From NCBI RefSeq assembly GCF_039729195.1, contig NZ_CP155796.1, positions 186,001-250,000 on the forward strand: a DNA stretch of 64,000 nucleotides. Direction: 5' to 3'. This document shows, piece after piece, positions 45,559 to 54,372 of the stretch. Source of the stretch: Mycobacterium sp. DL (GTDB lineage Bacteria; Actinomycetota; Actinomycetes; Mycobacteriales; Mycobacteriaceae). The translations under genes and the position numbers were made by a program. The notes under the pieces are model-generated. The model did not search any database, was not told the origin of the DNA, and saw only the letters and a list, made by a program, of their open reading frames with translations. How positions within the stretch are numbered: position 1 is the first letter of the stretch; each line of letters starts with the position of its first letter.

Positions 45559-46311
45559 ATGAGTACCGACGACAAGATGCTGGCCCGGATCGCCGCGCTG
45601 CTGCGCCAGGCCGAAGGCACCGACAACCAACACGAGGCCGACGCGTTCATGGCCGCTGCGCAGCGGCTGGCCACCGCGGCATCGATCGACCTCGCCGTGG
45701 CGCGCAGTCATGCCGGAACCCGCACCCAGGCGCAGACCCCGCTGCAGCGCACCATCACCATCGGTGATCCCGGGGCCAAGGGCCTGCGCACCTACGTGCA
45801 GCTCTTTGTGGTGATCGCCGCGGCCAACGACGTCAAATGTGACATCGCGTCGAACTCGACGTTCGTGTATGCCTACGGGTTCGCCGAGGACATCGACGCC
45901 AGCCACGCGCTGTACACCAGCCTCGTCATGCAGATGGTCCGCGCGTCGAAGGACTACATCGGCTCGGGCGCGCACCGGCCGACCCCGACGATCACGGCGC
46001 GGATCAACTTCCAGCTCGCGTTCGGGGCCAGGGTCGGGCAGCGGTTGTCCGAGGCGCGTCAGCAGGCGCAGCAGGAGGCCACTCAGGGCCCCACCAGCGT
46101 GCCGGGCACCGCGATCGCGTTGCGCAACAAGGACCTCGAGCTCAAGGACTACTACCGCCAGGCATCCCGGGCGCGGGGCACGTGGCGGGCGACGAGCGCA
46201 ACGGCGGGCTACTCGTCGGCGGCACGGCGGGCCGGTGACCGGGCCGGCCGCCGGGCCCGGCTGGGCGGAACCTCCGAGTTCGCGGGTGCGCGCTCGGCGC
46301 TGGAGAAGTGA
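45559..46311 (+). CDS. DUF2786 domain protein (Rv0184-like)
   Basis: A 250-aa protein. Residues 1-45 form the DUF2786 domain (MLARIAALLRQAEGTDNQHEADAFMAAAQRLATAASIDL, here in adjoining pieces). A central alpha/beta part has the DASHALYTSLVMQMV helix. A strongly basic, Arg-rich C-terminus (about 205-250) suggests contact with nucleic acid. It overlaps the next gene by four bases, as Rv0184 and Rv0185 do in M. tuberculosis. No enzyme activity is known for this group. Confidence 0.78.
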   Translation: MSTDDKMLARIAALLRQAEGTDNQHEADAFMAAAQRLATAASIDLAVARSHAGTRTQAQTPLQRTITIGDPGAKGLRTYVQLFVVIAAANDVKCDIASNSTFVYAYGFAEDIDASHALYTSLVMQMVRASKDYIGSGAHRPTPTITARINFQLAFGARVGQRLSEARQQAQQEATQGPTSVPGTAIALRNKDLELKDYYRQASRARGTWRATSATAGYSSAARRAGDRAGRRARLGGTSEFAGARSALEK

Positions 46312-46796
46312 GCCGCGACGCCCAGCGCGCAAAGGTCTACGCCGCAGAGGAATTCGTCCGCACCCTGTTCGACCGGGCTGCCGAGCACGGTGATCCGGTG
46401 GTGGAGTTCTTCGGCACCCGGCTCACGCTGCCGCCCGAGGCGCGGTTCGCGTCCACGGAGTCCGTGCAGCGATATGTCGACGAGGTGCTGGCCCAGCCCG
46501 TGGTACGCGGGCGGTGGGACCCGGCGCCACTGCGGGTGCGGTCCCGCAGGGGCGCGACAGCGGCCCACTACGAGCGAACCGGAGACGACGCGACGATCGC
46601 GGTACCCGAGGGGCGCTCGGCTTGGGCATTGCGGGAATTGGTGGTGCTGCACGAACTCGCGCACCACCTGACGGATGCCGATCCGCCGCACGGACCGGAG
46701 TTCGTCGCCACGTTCTGCGAGCTCGCGGCCACGGTGATGGGACCCGAACTCGCCTATGTGCTGCGTGTTGTCTATGCGAAGGAGGGCGTGCGGTAG
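46308..46796 (+). CDS. Predicted zinc metallohydrolase (Rv0185-like)
   Basis: A 162-aa protein with a zinc-protease-like motif, LHELAHHL (about residues 112-119), followed by a probable third ligand in HGPEFVATF. It corresponds to the actinobacterial metallohydrolase family recalled as TIGR04338. The GTG start overlaps the DUF2786 gene stop (GTGA). No signal peptide is present, so it should act in the cytoplasm. Whether it is a peptidase is not known. The fixed pairing with DUF2786 suggests a common task. Confidence 0.78.
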   Translation: MSRDAQRAKVYAAEEFVRTLFDRAAEHGDPVVEFFGTRLTLPPEARFASTESVQRYVDEVLAQPVVRGRWDPAPLRVRSRRGATAAHYERTGDDATIAVPEGRSAWALRELVVLHELAHHLTDADPPHGPEFVATFCELAATVMGPELAYVLRVVYAKEGVR

Positions 46797-46827
46797 AGCT
46801 GCCGCACCACCCGGCGAGGGCGCGTGT

Positions 46828-47058
46828 TCAGGGTCGCGGGGCCACCGGTACGTCGGGTTCCGCCGCGGCCGGGGTGGGTGCGACGGCCGGTGCAGGCGCG
46901 GGAGCGCGCAAGAGGCGAATTCTCAGCGCGACCGTGACTCCCACGACGAGCGCGGTGGTGATCGCGGTGGGCCAGAACAGAGCCTGAACCAGCGCGATCC
47001 GGCGTTGCACGCGGATCGTCTGCCGCGCGGCGGCACGTCCTTTACTGGTCACGCTCAT
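46828..47058 (-). CDS. Small single-helix membrane protein
   Basis: A 76-aa protein. A basic N-terminus (SKGRAAARQTIRVQRR) is followed by one membrane helix (about residues 24-45) and an Ala/Pro-rich tail of about 25 residues. The ATG is well placed, with the frame open only over the gene. It is convergent to the metallohydrolase and divergent from the O-methyltransferase. I do not recognise a family. The composition is typical of small mycobacterial envelope proteins. Confidence 0.55.
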   Translation of the reverse strand: MSVTSKGRAAARQTIRVQRRIALVQALFWPTAITTALVVGVTVALRIRLLRAPAPAPAVAPTPAAAEPDVPVAPRP

Positions 47059-47127
47059 CTACTGGACCTTTCCGGTTACCTTCCCCCGACTGCCGGGCAC
47101 TGATACCCAGGTCCATGGCTCGGTAAA

Positions 47128-47195
47128 CCCCGGACCTTCGGGGGCGACCGGTCACAACCTCGAAAAACATTGGGGGACTGGCATTGTGACAGTCC
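47128..47195. other. Two short stem-loops upstream of the O-methyltransferase gene
   Basis: CCCCG-N6-CGGGG (47128-47143) and GGACTG-N9-CAGTCC (47175-47195) lie 50-117 bp before the start. They could structure a 5' leader, but I recognise no riboswitch consensus. Confidence 0.3.
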
Positions 47196-47244
47196 GACCG
47201 ACCGACCACCGCTGCTCGCCGGGGACCGCGGTAACGTCGCACCT

Positions 47245-47907
47245 GTGACTACGCCCGACTGGGTATCGCTCGACGACCTGTTCACCCGTGTCCTGCACAC
47301 CGAGGACGATGCGCTGCGGCAGGCCCGCGAGGCTGGTGACGCCGCCGGGATGCCCGCCATCGAGGTGTCCGCGCAGCACGCCAAGCTGCTGTCGCTGCTG
47401 GTGACGATCGCGGGCGCCCGCAGAGTGCTCGAGATCGGCACCCTCGCCGGGTACAGCACCATTGCGCTGGCGCGTGCGGTCGGGCCTGAGGGCGCCGTCG
47501 TCTCGCTGGAATTCGAATCCGCGCACGCCGAGGTGGCGCGGCGCAACCTCGAGCGTGCCGACGTTGCCGACCGGGTGGAGATCATCGTCGGTGCCGCGCT
47601 GGACACGCTGCCGCAGCTGCAGCAGCGCGGCGAGGCCTTCGACCTGGTCTTCATCGACGCCGACAAGGAGAACAACGTCGCCTACGTCCAGTGGGCGATC
47701 ACCCTGGGGTCGCCGGGCACGGTCATCGTCGTCGACAACATCGCCCGCAACGGCCGGGTGCTCGATCCGGACCCCGGTGATGAGCAGGCGCAGGCGGTGC
47801 GCGCCATGTTCGACATGATGGGCGCGCATCCGCGACTGGACACCGCTGCCATCCAGACGGTCGGCACCAAGGGGTGGGACGGCTTCGCGGTGGCCGTGGT
47901 CAAGTAG
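47245..47907 (+). CDS. SAM-dependent O-methyltransferase (Rv0187-like)
   Basis: A 220-aa class I methyltransferase of the catechol/caffeoyl-CoA type. Motif I is VLEIGTLAGYSTIALA (about residues 60-75), the acidic loop is VVSLEF, and the metal-binding stretch is FDLVFIDADKENNVAYVQW. The end reads TVGTKGWDGFAVAVV. The length and this sequence are close to Rv0187. The GTG at 47245 is chosen because earlier codons have no family counterpart. It should methylate a phenolic hydroxyl with a divalent metal. The physiological substrate is unknown. Confidence 0.88.
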   Translation: MTTPDWVSLDDLFTRVLHTEDDALRQAREAGDAAGMPAIEVSAQHAKLLSLLVTIAGARRVLEIGTLAGYSTIALARAVGPEGAVVSLEFESAHAEVARRNLERADVADRVEIIVGAALDTLPQLQQRGEAFDLVFIDADKENNVAYVQWAITLGSPGTVIVVDNIARNGRVLDPDPGDEQAQAVRAMFDMMGAHPRLDTAAIQTVGTKGWDGFAVAVVK

Positions 47908-47934
47908 TGGCCACAGCTGGATGGGACGGGTGTG

Positions 47935-48699
47935 ATGGGTTACCTCGGGTATCGCGACGGCGACGCTGACACGCCGTACGGCCGGTTCTTCCACCCGGAG
48001 ATGGCGCCACTGCCCCGACGCGTCGTCGAAGCGCTCGAGCACGGTTCGCAGGCCGCCCCGGTCCTCCTCGGATTCGAGGATCGCACAACACTTCTGGACC
48101 CCGGGTATCAGCAGACCGAGAACGGTTACGGCACGCTGGCTCTCGGCGGCATCCAGGTGTCGGTACGCACCGACATGCCCGGGGTGACGCCGCAGATGTG
48201 GGCCTGGTGGTTCGGCTGGCACGGCAGCGACAGTCGTCGCTACAAGCTGTGGCATCCGCGCGCGCACGTGTCGGCACAGTGGCGCGACAAACTCGGCGAC
48301 GGGCCCTACATAGGCCGGACCTCGGTGGTCCGGGAGTACCTCGGATCATCATTCACCAAGGCTGCGATCCAGTTCGTCGACCCCGCCGCCCTCGGTCTCA
48401 GGGTGCCGGCGGGTGAGGTGGCGGTGTGTGCGCGGTTGGGATCGGGTGATCTGCCGGTCGATGTGGGCTGGCTGATCCATCACGTGCGGCCGACGCCGGA
48501 GGGGGCCGAGATGCGATCGCGGTTCTGGATGGGTGGTTCGCTCATCGCGGTCCGCCATGGAAACCTGTTGGCCAACAGTGTCGTTCGTCCCGTTGCGGTC
48601 CGTCTGCTGCCTGACCCGCGGGACCTGCTGGTGCACTGCGCACAGGAGATGAACCATCTGGCCGGATTTCTGCCCGAACTGCATGCGCGGTTCGGATAG
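47935..48699 (+). CDS. DAPG hydrolase (PhlG)-like C-C hydrolase family protein
   Basis: A 254-aa protein resembling 2,4-diacetylphloroglucinol hydrolase. The family block MWAWWFGWHGSDSRRYKLWHPRAH is present (in adjoining pieces, about residues 85-110). Expected zinc ligands are His in WHPRAH, Glu in VVREYLG and the late pair HCAQE (His-x3-Glu). PhlG cleaves an aryl-acetyl carbon bond. Related proteins act on phloretin. The ATG at 47935 is preferred; a GTG lies directly before it. It is followed at 20 bp by a START-like gene and probably shares its transcript. Confidence 0.75.
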   Translation: MGYLGYRDGDADTPYGRFFHPEMAPLPRRVVEALEHGSQAAPVLLGFEDRTTLLDPGYQQTENGYGTLALGGIQVSVRTDMPGVTPQMWAWWFGWHGSDSRRYKLWHPRAHVSAQWRDKLGDGPYIGRTSVVREYLGSSFTKAAIQFVDPAALGLRVPAGEVAVCARLGSGDLPVDVGWLIHHVRPTPEGAEMRSRFWMGGSLIAVRHGNLLANSVVRPVAVRLLPDPRDLLVHCAQEMNHLAGFLPELHARFG

Positions 48700-48719
48700 C
48701 GCGCTTGGGGTATCCGCCC

Positions 48720-49097
48720 GTGGTGTGGACAGTGGACAGACAGATCCAGGCGTCGGCGGATTCGGTGTGGCGCATCCTGATCGACCTCGAGATGTGGCCC
48801 CGATGGGGCCTCACGGTCGCCCGGGCCGAACTCGACGGCGCGGCATTCGAACTGGGCGCGACCGGGCGGGTCTGGACCCCGGTCGGTGTTCCGCTGCCGT
48901 TTGTCATCACCGAACTCGACCCCGGCAGATCCTGGGCATGGCGCGTCGCCGGGGTGCCCGCCACGAATCACGGCGTCGAACCCGCCGACTCGGGCTGCCG
49001 GCTGTGGATGGGCGCGCCGGTGTGGGCACCCGCGTACCTGCCGGTTCTCGAGCTCGCGCTGCGACGGATCGAGCGCATCGCCGTCAGCGCGACGTAG
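48720..49097 (+). CDS. SRPBCC (START-like) family protein
   Basis: A 125-aa helix-grip protein. It opens VWTVDRQIQASADSVWRILIDLEMWPRWG, given here as two adjoining parts of the first strand and the D-x2-x-W-P-x-W motif, and ends in the helix LPVLELALRRIERIAV. GTG at 48720 is preferred; a TTG five codons upstream has no ribosome site. It overlaps the end of the convergent Lrp gene by 14 bp. The ligand is unknown. Its link to the PhlG-like hydrolase suggests an aromatic metabolite. Confidence 0.68.
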   Translation: MVWTVDRQIQASADSVWRILIDLEMWPRWGLTVARAELDGAAFELGATGRVWTPVGVPLPFVITELDPGRSWAWRVAGVPATNHGVEPADSGCRLWMGAPVWAPAYLPVLELALRRIERIAVSAT

Positions 49098-50019
49098 TCG
49101 ATCCTCCGTCGCTTCGCTCACCCCATCCTGCCGTCGGCTCGATCCCGGAGGCGTAGCTCTCCTTGACCACGTCGAGGTGCGTCCAGCTCTCCAGGGTCCG
49201 CACCCCCGGCAGTGCGCGCACCGTGTCCAGCACCTCGACCAGTTGTGCGGCCGAGAAGGCACGCACCGTGACCAGCACGTCGAAGCGTCCGAGTGTGCGC
49301 GCGACGAAGATGACCGACGGCATGGCGGCCAGCGTCGCGACCACCTCGTGGTGATCGCCGCCGAGTCGGATACCGAATCCCAGTGCGCTCTGCCGGTCCT
49401 GACCCGAATGCCGCACCACGGCACCCACACGGACGACCTTCTCCGCGATCAGTCGCACAACGCGCCGGCGAGCGCCGGCCGCGGACAGTCCGACCGTCGC
49501 CGCCAGATCGACATAGGAACTTCGGCCGTCCTGTTGCAGTGCGGCCAGCAGTTTGAGGTCGGTGCCGTCCACCTCGGTGCGGACATCGCCGACGGGCCCG
49601 ATCACATCGCGCACCACCTCGACGTACATCAGGGTGTCGACTCCCCAGACGCCGGGGAGCGTGCGGAGTTCGGCCACGGCTCTGTCGATGTCGTGCGCGG
49701 ACGCCGACCGGATCTCGGCGACCAGTGCGTGCGGGCCGCCGGTCAGCGACAGGAACGGGATGTCGTCGCGGCGCGCGAGCTGCTCGGCTACCGGCGCTGC
49801 GGGGCCGTGGACGACAACGCTGACGTGGGCCAGGGCGCCCCTGCCGAGGACAGCGGGATGGACCGCTCCGCGGATGACCACCTGTTCGCTCGAGATGAGC
49901 CGTTGGATTCGGGCTGCTGCGGCGGATCGGGACAGCCCGACCGTACGTGCGATCTCCCGATGGGTGAGGCGTCCGTCGACCTCGAGCAGTTCCACGATGG
50001 CCTCATCGACCTCATCCAC
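49084..50019 (-). CDS. Lrp/AsnC family regulator with duplicated domains
   Basis: A 311-aa protein made of two tandem Lrp units, each an HTH (DEVDEAIVELLEVDGRLTHREIA; then DGTDLKLLAALQQDGRSSYVDLA) followed by a RAM-like ligand domain. Normal Lrp proteins are about 150 aa, so this is a fused double-length form. The start is set by a strong ribosome site, GGAGG, 6 nt before the GTG at 50019. It is divergent from the ureohydrolase operon and probably senses an amino acid or guanidino compound to control it. Confidence 0.85.
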   Translation of the reverse strand: MDEVDEAIVELLEVDGRLTHREIARTVGLSRSAAAARIQRLISSEQVVIRGAVHPAVLGRGALAHVSVVVHGPAAPVAEQLARRDDIPFLSLTGGPHALVAEIRSASAHDIDRAVAELRTLPGVWGVDTLMYVEVVRDVIGPVGDVRTEVDGTDLKLLAALQQDGRSSYVDLAATVGLSAAGARRRVVRLIAEKVVRVGAVVRHSGQDRQSALGFGIRLGGDHHEVVATLAAMPSVIFVARTLGRFDVLVTVRAFSAAQLVEVLDTVRALPGVRTLESWTHLDVVKESYASGIEPTAGWGERSDGGSTTSR

Positions 50020-50237
50020 CACACACCTCCGAAATTGCCGCCACGAATTTTGGACCGGACCGAGCTGACATATCAGTCGGATAGGGCGCCCCACAGATCA
50101 TGAACTCCTGGAATGAACAGGATAACCCGACACATCGATATCCGAAACGTCGCTGTAACGATGGAACTGCTTGCGGTGCCGCTGACATGGACTTAACGTG
50201 ACCCGCACCACATCCCCGAGAGTCAGAGGCACCATCG

Positions 50238-51191
50238 ATGACAGCTCCTGTCGGCCCGGTCGACGCGTCGAAGACGCCCCGTTTTGCAGGCCCGGCCTCC
50301 TTCGCCCGGCTGCCACGCCTGGACCAGGTGCCCCGCGCCGACGTCGCCGTCGTCGGCGTGCCGTTCGACTCCGGGGTGTCCTACCGCCCAGGCGCCCGCT
50401 TCGGCCCGACCCATGTGCGGGAGGCCTCACGGCTGTTGAGGCCCTACAACCCGGCTCTGGACGTGTCCCCGTTCGAGATCGCGCAGGTCGCCGACGCCGG
50501 TGACATCGCGGTCAACCCGTTCAACATCCACGAGGCCATCGAGACCATCGAGGCGGCCGCCGTGGACCTCACCCGCGACGGCACCAGCTTGGTCACCATC
50601 GGCGGTGACCACACCATCGCCCTGCCGTTGCTGCGCGCCGCCTCCCAGAAGCACGGCCCGGTGGCGCTGGTGCACTTCGACGCTCACCTGGACACCTGGG
50701 ACACCTACTTCGGCGCCGAGTACACCCACGGCACCCCGTTCAGGCGGGCCGTCGAAGAGGGCCTGCTCGACACCGAGGCGCTGTCGCACGTCGGCACCCG
50801 TGGACCGCTGTATGGCAAGAAGGATCTCGAGGACGACCGCCGATTCGGGTTCGGCATCGTCACGTCCTCCGACGTGTACTACCAAGGCGTGCGCGAGGTC
50901 GTCGACAAGCTGCGCCAACGACTCGGCAATCGGCCGGTGTACGTCTCGATCGACATCGACGTGCTCGACCCCGCACACGCGCCGGGCACCGGCACGCCCG
51001 AAGCGGGTGGCATGACCAGCCGCGAGCTGCTCGAGATCCTGCGCGGCTTCCGCGGGCTGAACCTGATCGGCGCCGATGTCGTCGAGGTGTCGCCGGCCTA
51101 CGACCACGCCGAGATCACCGGCGTCGCGGCCTCCCACGTCGCCTACGACCTGGTGTCGCTGTTGGCGATGCGGCACGAGGAGTCTTCGTGA
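50238..51191 (+). CDS. Agmatinase/guanidinobutyrase-type ureohydrolase
   Basis: A 317-aa ureohydrolase. All Mn2+ ligand motifs are intact: GGDHT (about residue 121), DAHLDTWD (about 144-151) and [19 protein letters not shown] (about 232-250). The family removes urea from agmatine, 4-guanidinobutyrate or similar compounds. The next gene is a ThDP enzyme of the 2-ketoarginine decarboxylase type, so 4-guanidinobutyrate is a good substrate guess (GABA + urea). It overlaps that gene by four bases and is divergent from the Lrp regulator. Confidence 0.87.
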   Translation: MTAPVGPVDASKTPRFAGPASFARLPRLDQVPRADVAVVGVPFDSGVSYRPGARFGPTHVREASRLLRPYNPALDVSPFEIAQVADAGDIAVNPFNIHEAIETIEAAAVDLTRDGTSLVTIGGDHTIALPLLRAASQKHGPVALVHFDAHLDTWDTYFGAEYTHGTPFRRAVEEGLLDTEALSHVGTRGPLYGKKDLEDDRRFGFGIVTSSDVYYQGVREVVDKLRQRLGNRPVYVSIDIDVLDPAHAPGTGTPEAGGMTSRELLEILRGFRGLNLIGADVVEVSPAYDHAEITGVAASHVAYDLVSLLAMRHEESS

Positions 51192-52795
51192 CTCGAAACG
51201 GAGGCGACGTCGTCGTCGAAACCCTGACAGCGTTGGGGGTTTCGCACGTCTTCGGCATCCCGGGCCAGCATGCGCTGGGCCTGTTCGACGCGATCCGGCG
51301 CAGCGACCTGACGTTTGTCAGCTCGCGCGTGGAGAACAACTCGGCCTTCGGCGCCGACGGATATGCCAGGGCCACAGGTGAAGTCGCGGTGCTGTTCCTG
51401 TCCACCGGGCCGGGGGCGCTCACCGCACTGGGTGCGTTGCAGGAGGCGTACGCGACCGGCGTGCCGCTGCTGGTGATCGTCAGCCAGGTGCCCCGTGCCG
51501 GTCTGGGGCTGCGGCGCGGAATGCTGCATCAACTCGACGATCAGCAGCGCAGCGCGATCAACGTCACCAAGAGCACCGCGGTTGTCCGACATGCCGCCGA
51601 GGTTCCGACCCTGGTCGCCGACGCGTGGTCGCTGGCTCAATCGGCGCCCGCCGGCCCGACGTGGGTCGAGATTCCGCAGGACGTGCTGCTCGAACCTGCC
51701 GACCTGCCGCCGGTGTCCTCAGTGGTCACCGCGGTTGCGCAACGGCCCCCGCGAGCCGAACTCGTCGATGGGGCCGCCGCGCTCCTGAGTTCCGCTCAGC
51801 GCCCGGTCATCCTGGCCGGCGGTGGCGTGCGCCGGTCCAGTGGCGGTCCTGAGGCGCTGGTCGCTCTCGCCGAGAAGATCGATGCGCCCGTGGTTTCGAC
51901 AGTCGGCGGCAAGGGCGCGATCCGATTCGACCATCCGCTGTCGGCGGCGTCGTGGATCGAGGACCGGCACACCACCGCCCTACTGGAGGGCGCCGACGTC
52001 CTGCTGGCTGTTGGCACCGCGATGGGTGAGGTCACGAGCAACTACTTCACGTTTGCGCCCAAGGGTCGGCTGATCCACATCGACGCCGAATCGCGAGTGC
52101 TGCAGGCCAACCACCCCGCGCTGGCCATCCACGCCGACGCTGCCCTCGCGCTGGCGGCGATCACCGGGAAGGTGGCACAGCGCAACTCGGCCGACGGCGC
52201 TCGGATTGCCGCAGATCTCCGACGGTCGGTGCAGGACAGGCTCGCCGGTCAGGACGTCGCCGCTGAACTCCGACTGATGGACGATCTGCGGGCCGCCGTA
52301 CCTGCTGCGGCACAGACGTTCTGGGACATGACGATCGCCGCATACTGGGCCTGGTCGGCGTGGGATCCCCAGGACGGCGAGTTCTATTCCGCCCAGGGTG
52401 CCGGCGGGCTCGGGTTCGGATTCCCGGCGGCGGTGGCCGCTGCGATCGGCACCGGTGCCCGCACCCTGGCGGTCTCCGGTGACGGCGGCGCGATGTACTC
52501 GATCGCCGAACTCGCCACCGCCCGTCAGCACGACGCGGATGTCACGTGGCTGATCGTCGACGACGGCGGTTACGGAATCCTGCGGGAGTACATGACCGAC
52601 GCGTTCGGCACCGCCACCGCAACAGAACTCGCCCGCCCCGACTTCGTCTCGCTGGCAGCAAGTTTCGGTGTTCCCGCGCATCTGGCAACCCTCGACACCG
52701 TCGGCCGGATCATCGCCGAGACATTCACCACCCGCGGTCCCGCGGTTGTTGTTCTACCCGCACTGCTGCGGATGTTCGCCCCCACCCACATTTGA
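51188..52795 (+). CDS. Thiamine-diphosphate-dependent enzyme, possible 2-ketoarginine decarboxylase
   Basis: A 535-aa enzyme of the acetolactate-synthase fold. The catalytic Glu is in [16 protein letters not shown] (about residue 50). The cofactor motif is [12 protein letters not shown] with [11 protein letters not shown] (about 433-465). Binding partners point to guanidino metabolism: a ureohydrolase upstream and a symporter downstream. AruI, the ThDP-dependent 2-ketoarginine decarboxylase of the arginine transaminase pathway, is the best functional model. Acetolactate synthase or benzoylformate decarboxylase-like roles remain possible. GTG start in a four-base overlap. Confidence 0.82.
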   Translation: MTRNGGDVVVETLTALGVSHVFGIPGQHALGLFDAIRRSDLTFVSSRVENNSAFGADGYARATGEVAVLFLSTGPGALTALGALQEAYATGVPLLVIVSQVPRAGLGLRRGMLHQLDDQQRSAINVTKSTAVVRHAAEVPTLVADAWSLAQSAPAGPTWVEIPQDVLLEPADLPPVSSVVTAVAQRPPRAELVDGAAALLSSAQRPVILAGGGVRRSSGGPEALVALAEKIDAPVVSTVGGKGAIRFDHPLSAASWIEDRHTTALLEGADVLLAVGTAMGEVTSNYFTFAPKGRLIHIDAESRVLQANHPALAIHADAALALAAITGKVAQRNSADGARIAADLRRSVQDRLAGQDVAAELRLMDDLRAAVPAAAQTFWDMTIAAYWAWSAWDPQDGEFYSAQGAGGLGFGFPAAVAAAIGTGARTLAVSGDGGAMYSIAELATARQHDADVTWLIVDDGGYGILREYMTDAFGTATATELARPDFVSLAASFGVPAHLATLDTVGRIIAETFTTRGPAVVVLPALLRMFAPTHI

Positions 52796-52805
52796 GGAGC
52801 ACATC

Positions 52806-54272
52806 ATGGGCCACCCGATCGACATCGCGATCATCGTCGTCTATCTCGCCGCCATGCTCGCGTTCGGGTTCTGGGGCAAGTCCCGGACCAAAGACTCCGA
52901 CGACTTCCTCGTCGCCGGCCGGCGGCTCGGTCCGGCGCTGTACACGGGAACCATCGCGGCCGTCGTGCTCGGCGGTGCGTCCACCGTCGGCGGCGTGGGT
53001 CTCGGCTACCAGTACGGCATCTCGGGCATGTGGCTGGTGGTGGCCATCGCCGTCGGACTGCTGGCGCTCAGCCTGCTCTTCGCCGGGCGGATCCAACGGC
53101 TCAAGGTGTACACCGTCGCGCAGATGCTGCGGCTGCGGTACGGCGTGGACGCCACGTCGTCCTCCGGAATCGTCATGGCCGCTTACACATTGATGCTGTC
53201 GGTCACGTCGACGATCGCGTACGCGACCGTGTTCAACGTCCTGTTGGGCACCAACCGCACGGTGTCGGTGATCATCGGCGGTGCGACAGTCATGCTGTAC
53301 TCGTCGATCGGCGGGATGTGGTCGATCACGCTCACCGACATGGTGCAGTTCGTCCTCAAGACCATCGGGATCTTCGTCCTGCTGCTGCCGTTCACGCTGA
53401 CCAAGGCGGGCGGCTTCGACGGCATCCGCGAGCGGGCCGGCGACGCGGTGTTCGACCTGGGCGCCATCGGCCTCCCCACGATCATCACGTTCTTTGTGGT
53501 CTACAGCTTCGGAATGCTGATCGGGCAGGACATCTGGCAGCGGGTGTTCACCTCTCGATCGCCCGCGGTCGCCAAGTGGGGCGGCACCACCGCCGCCGTC
53601 TACTGTGCGCTGTACGGCGTCGCCGGCGCGGTGATCGGCATGGCGGCGTCAACACTGCTGCCCGACATCGAGGCCAGCGACGACGTGTACGCCCAGATCG
53701 CCGAGACGATCCTGCCGGTCGGTATCAGTGGTCTGGCGCTCGCGGCCGCGGTCGCGGCGATGATGTCCACCGCGTCGGGTGCACTGATCGCCACGGCGAC
53801 CGTGGCGCGCACCGACGTGAAACCGTTGCTGCTGCGGATGATCGGCCGTTCGGAGAAGACGGAAGCCGACGGGCAGCGCGACCTGCACTCCGACCGTCTC
53901 TACGTGGTGGTGCTCGGCATCGTCGTCATCGTGATCGCGGCACTGCTCAACGACGTGGTGGCCGCGTTGACGATCGCCTACGACATCCTGGTCGGCGGTC
54001 TGTTGGTGGCCATCCTCGGCGGGTTCGTCTGGAAGCGCGCGACCGGTGCCGGCGCACTGTGGTCGATGGGGGTGGGGACCGTGGTCACCCTCGGCACGAT
54101 GTTCGTCGTCGGCGACGTGCTCGCCAACGAGCCGATCTACTACGGCCTCGGTGCCAGCCTGATCGCCTATGTGGTGGCCAGCCTGCTCACCCCGCGCACC
54201 TCACCGGAGGTACTGCAGGTGTGGGACGACCGGCTGGCCGGCAAGGACGAGGTAGTCGTGAAGGCGCCGTAG
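52806..54272 (+). CDS. Sodium/solute symporter (SSS family)
   Basis: A 488-aa transporter with about 13 membrane helices. The family signature region appears as GGASTVGGVGLGYQYGISGMW (in adjoining pieces, about residues 60-80), and a sodium-site-like helix as ALAAAVAAMMSTASGALIATA. The ATG at 52806 has the ribosome site GAGGAG. It lies 10 bp after the ThDP enzyme gene and completes a three-gene catabolic operon. The likely solute is the guanidino compound or a derivative metabolised by the two enzymes. Confidence 0.88.
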   Translation: MGHPIDIAIIVVYLAAMLAFGFWGKSRTKDSDDFLVAGRRLGPALYTGTIAAVVLGGASTVGGVGLGYQYGISGMWLVVAIAVGLLALSLLFAGRIQRLKVYTVAQMLRLRYGVDATSSSGIVMAAYTLMLSVTSTIAYATVFNVLLGTNRTVSVIIGGATVMLYSSIGGMWSITLTDMVQFVLKTIGIFVLLLPFTLTKAGGFDGIRERAGDAVFDLGAIGLPTIITFFVVYSFGMLIGQDIWQRVFTSRSPAVAKWGGTTAAVYCALYGVAGAVIGMAASTLLPDIEASDDVYAQIAETILPVGISGLALAAAVAAMMSTASGALIATATVARTDVKPLLLRMIGRSEKTEADGQRDLHSDRLYVVVLGIVVIVIAALLNDVVAALTIAYDILVGGLLVAILGGFVWKRATGAGALWSMGVGTVVTLGTMFVVGDVLANEPIYYGLGASLIAYVVASLLTPRTSPEVLQVWDDRLAGKDEVVVKAP

Positions 54273-54326
54273 TCGACACGAGCCGGGTGGACAGTGGCCA
54301 CCCAACCTCGTAACCTAACCGTGACC

Positions 54327-54343
54327 TACGTAACTACTACGTA
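54327..54343. promoter_or_regulatory. Predicted BlaI-type operator, site A (TACGTA-N5-TACGTA)
   Basis: TACGTA at 54327-54332 and again at 54338-54343, centred 11 bp apart. It lies 30 bp upstream of the first NlpC/P60 gene, between a GTGACC hexamer and TACTAT (54342-54347), which could be -35 and -10 elements. The same pattern and spacing occur at 61132-61148, with a variant at 58747-58763. Confidence 0.7.
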
Positions 54344-54372
54344 CTATCACGCTACCGAAGGTTCCCGCTGTT

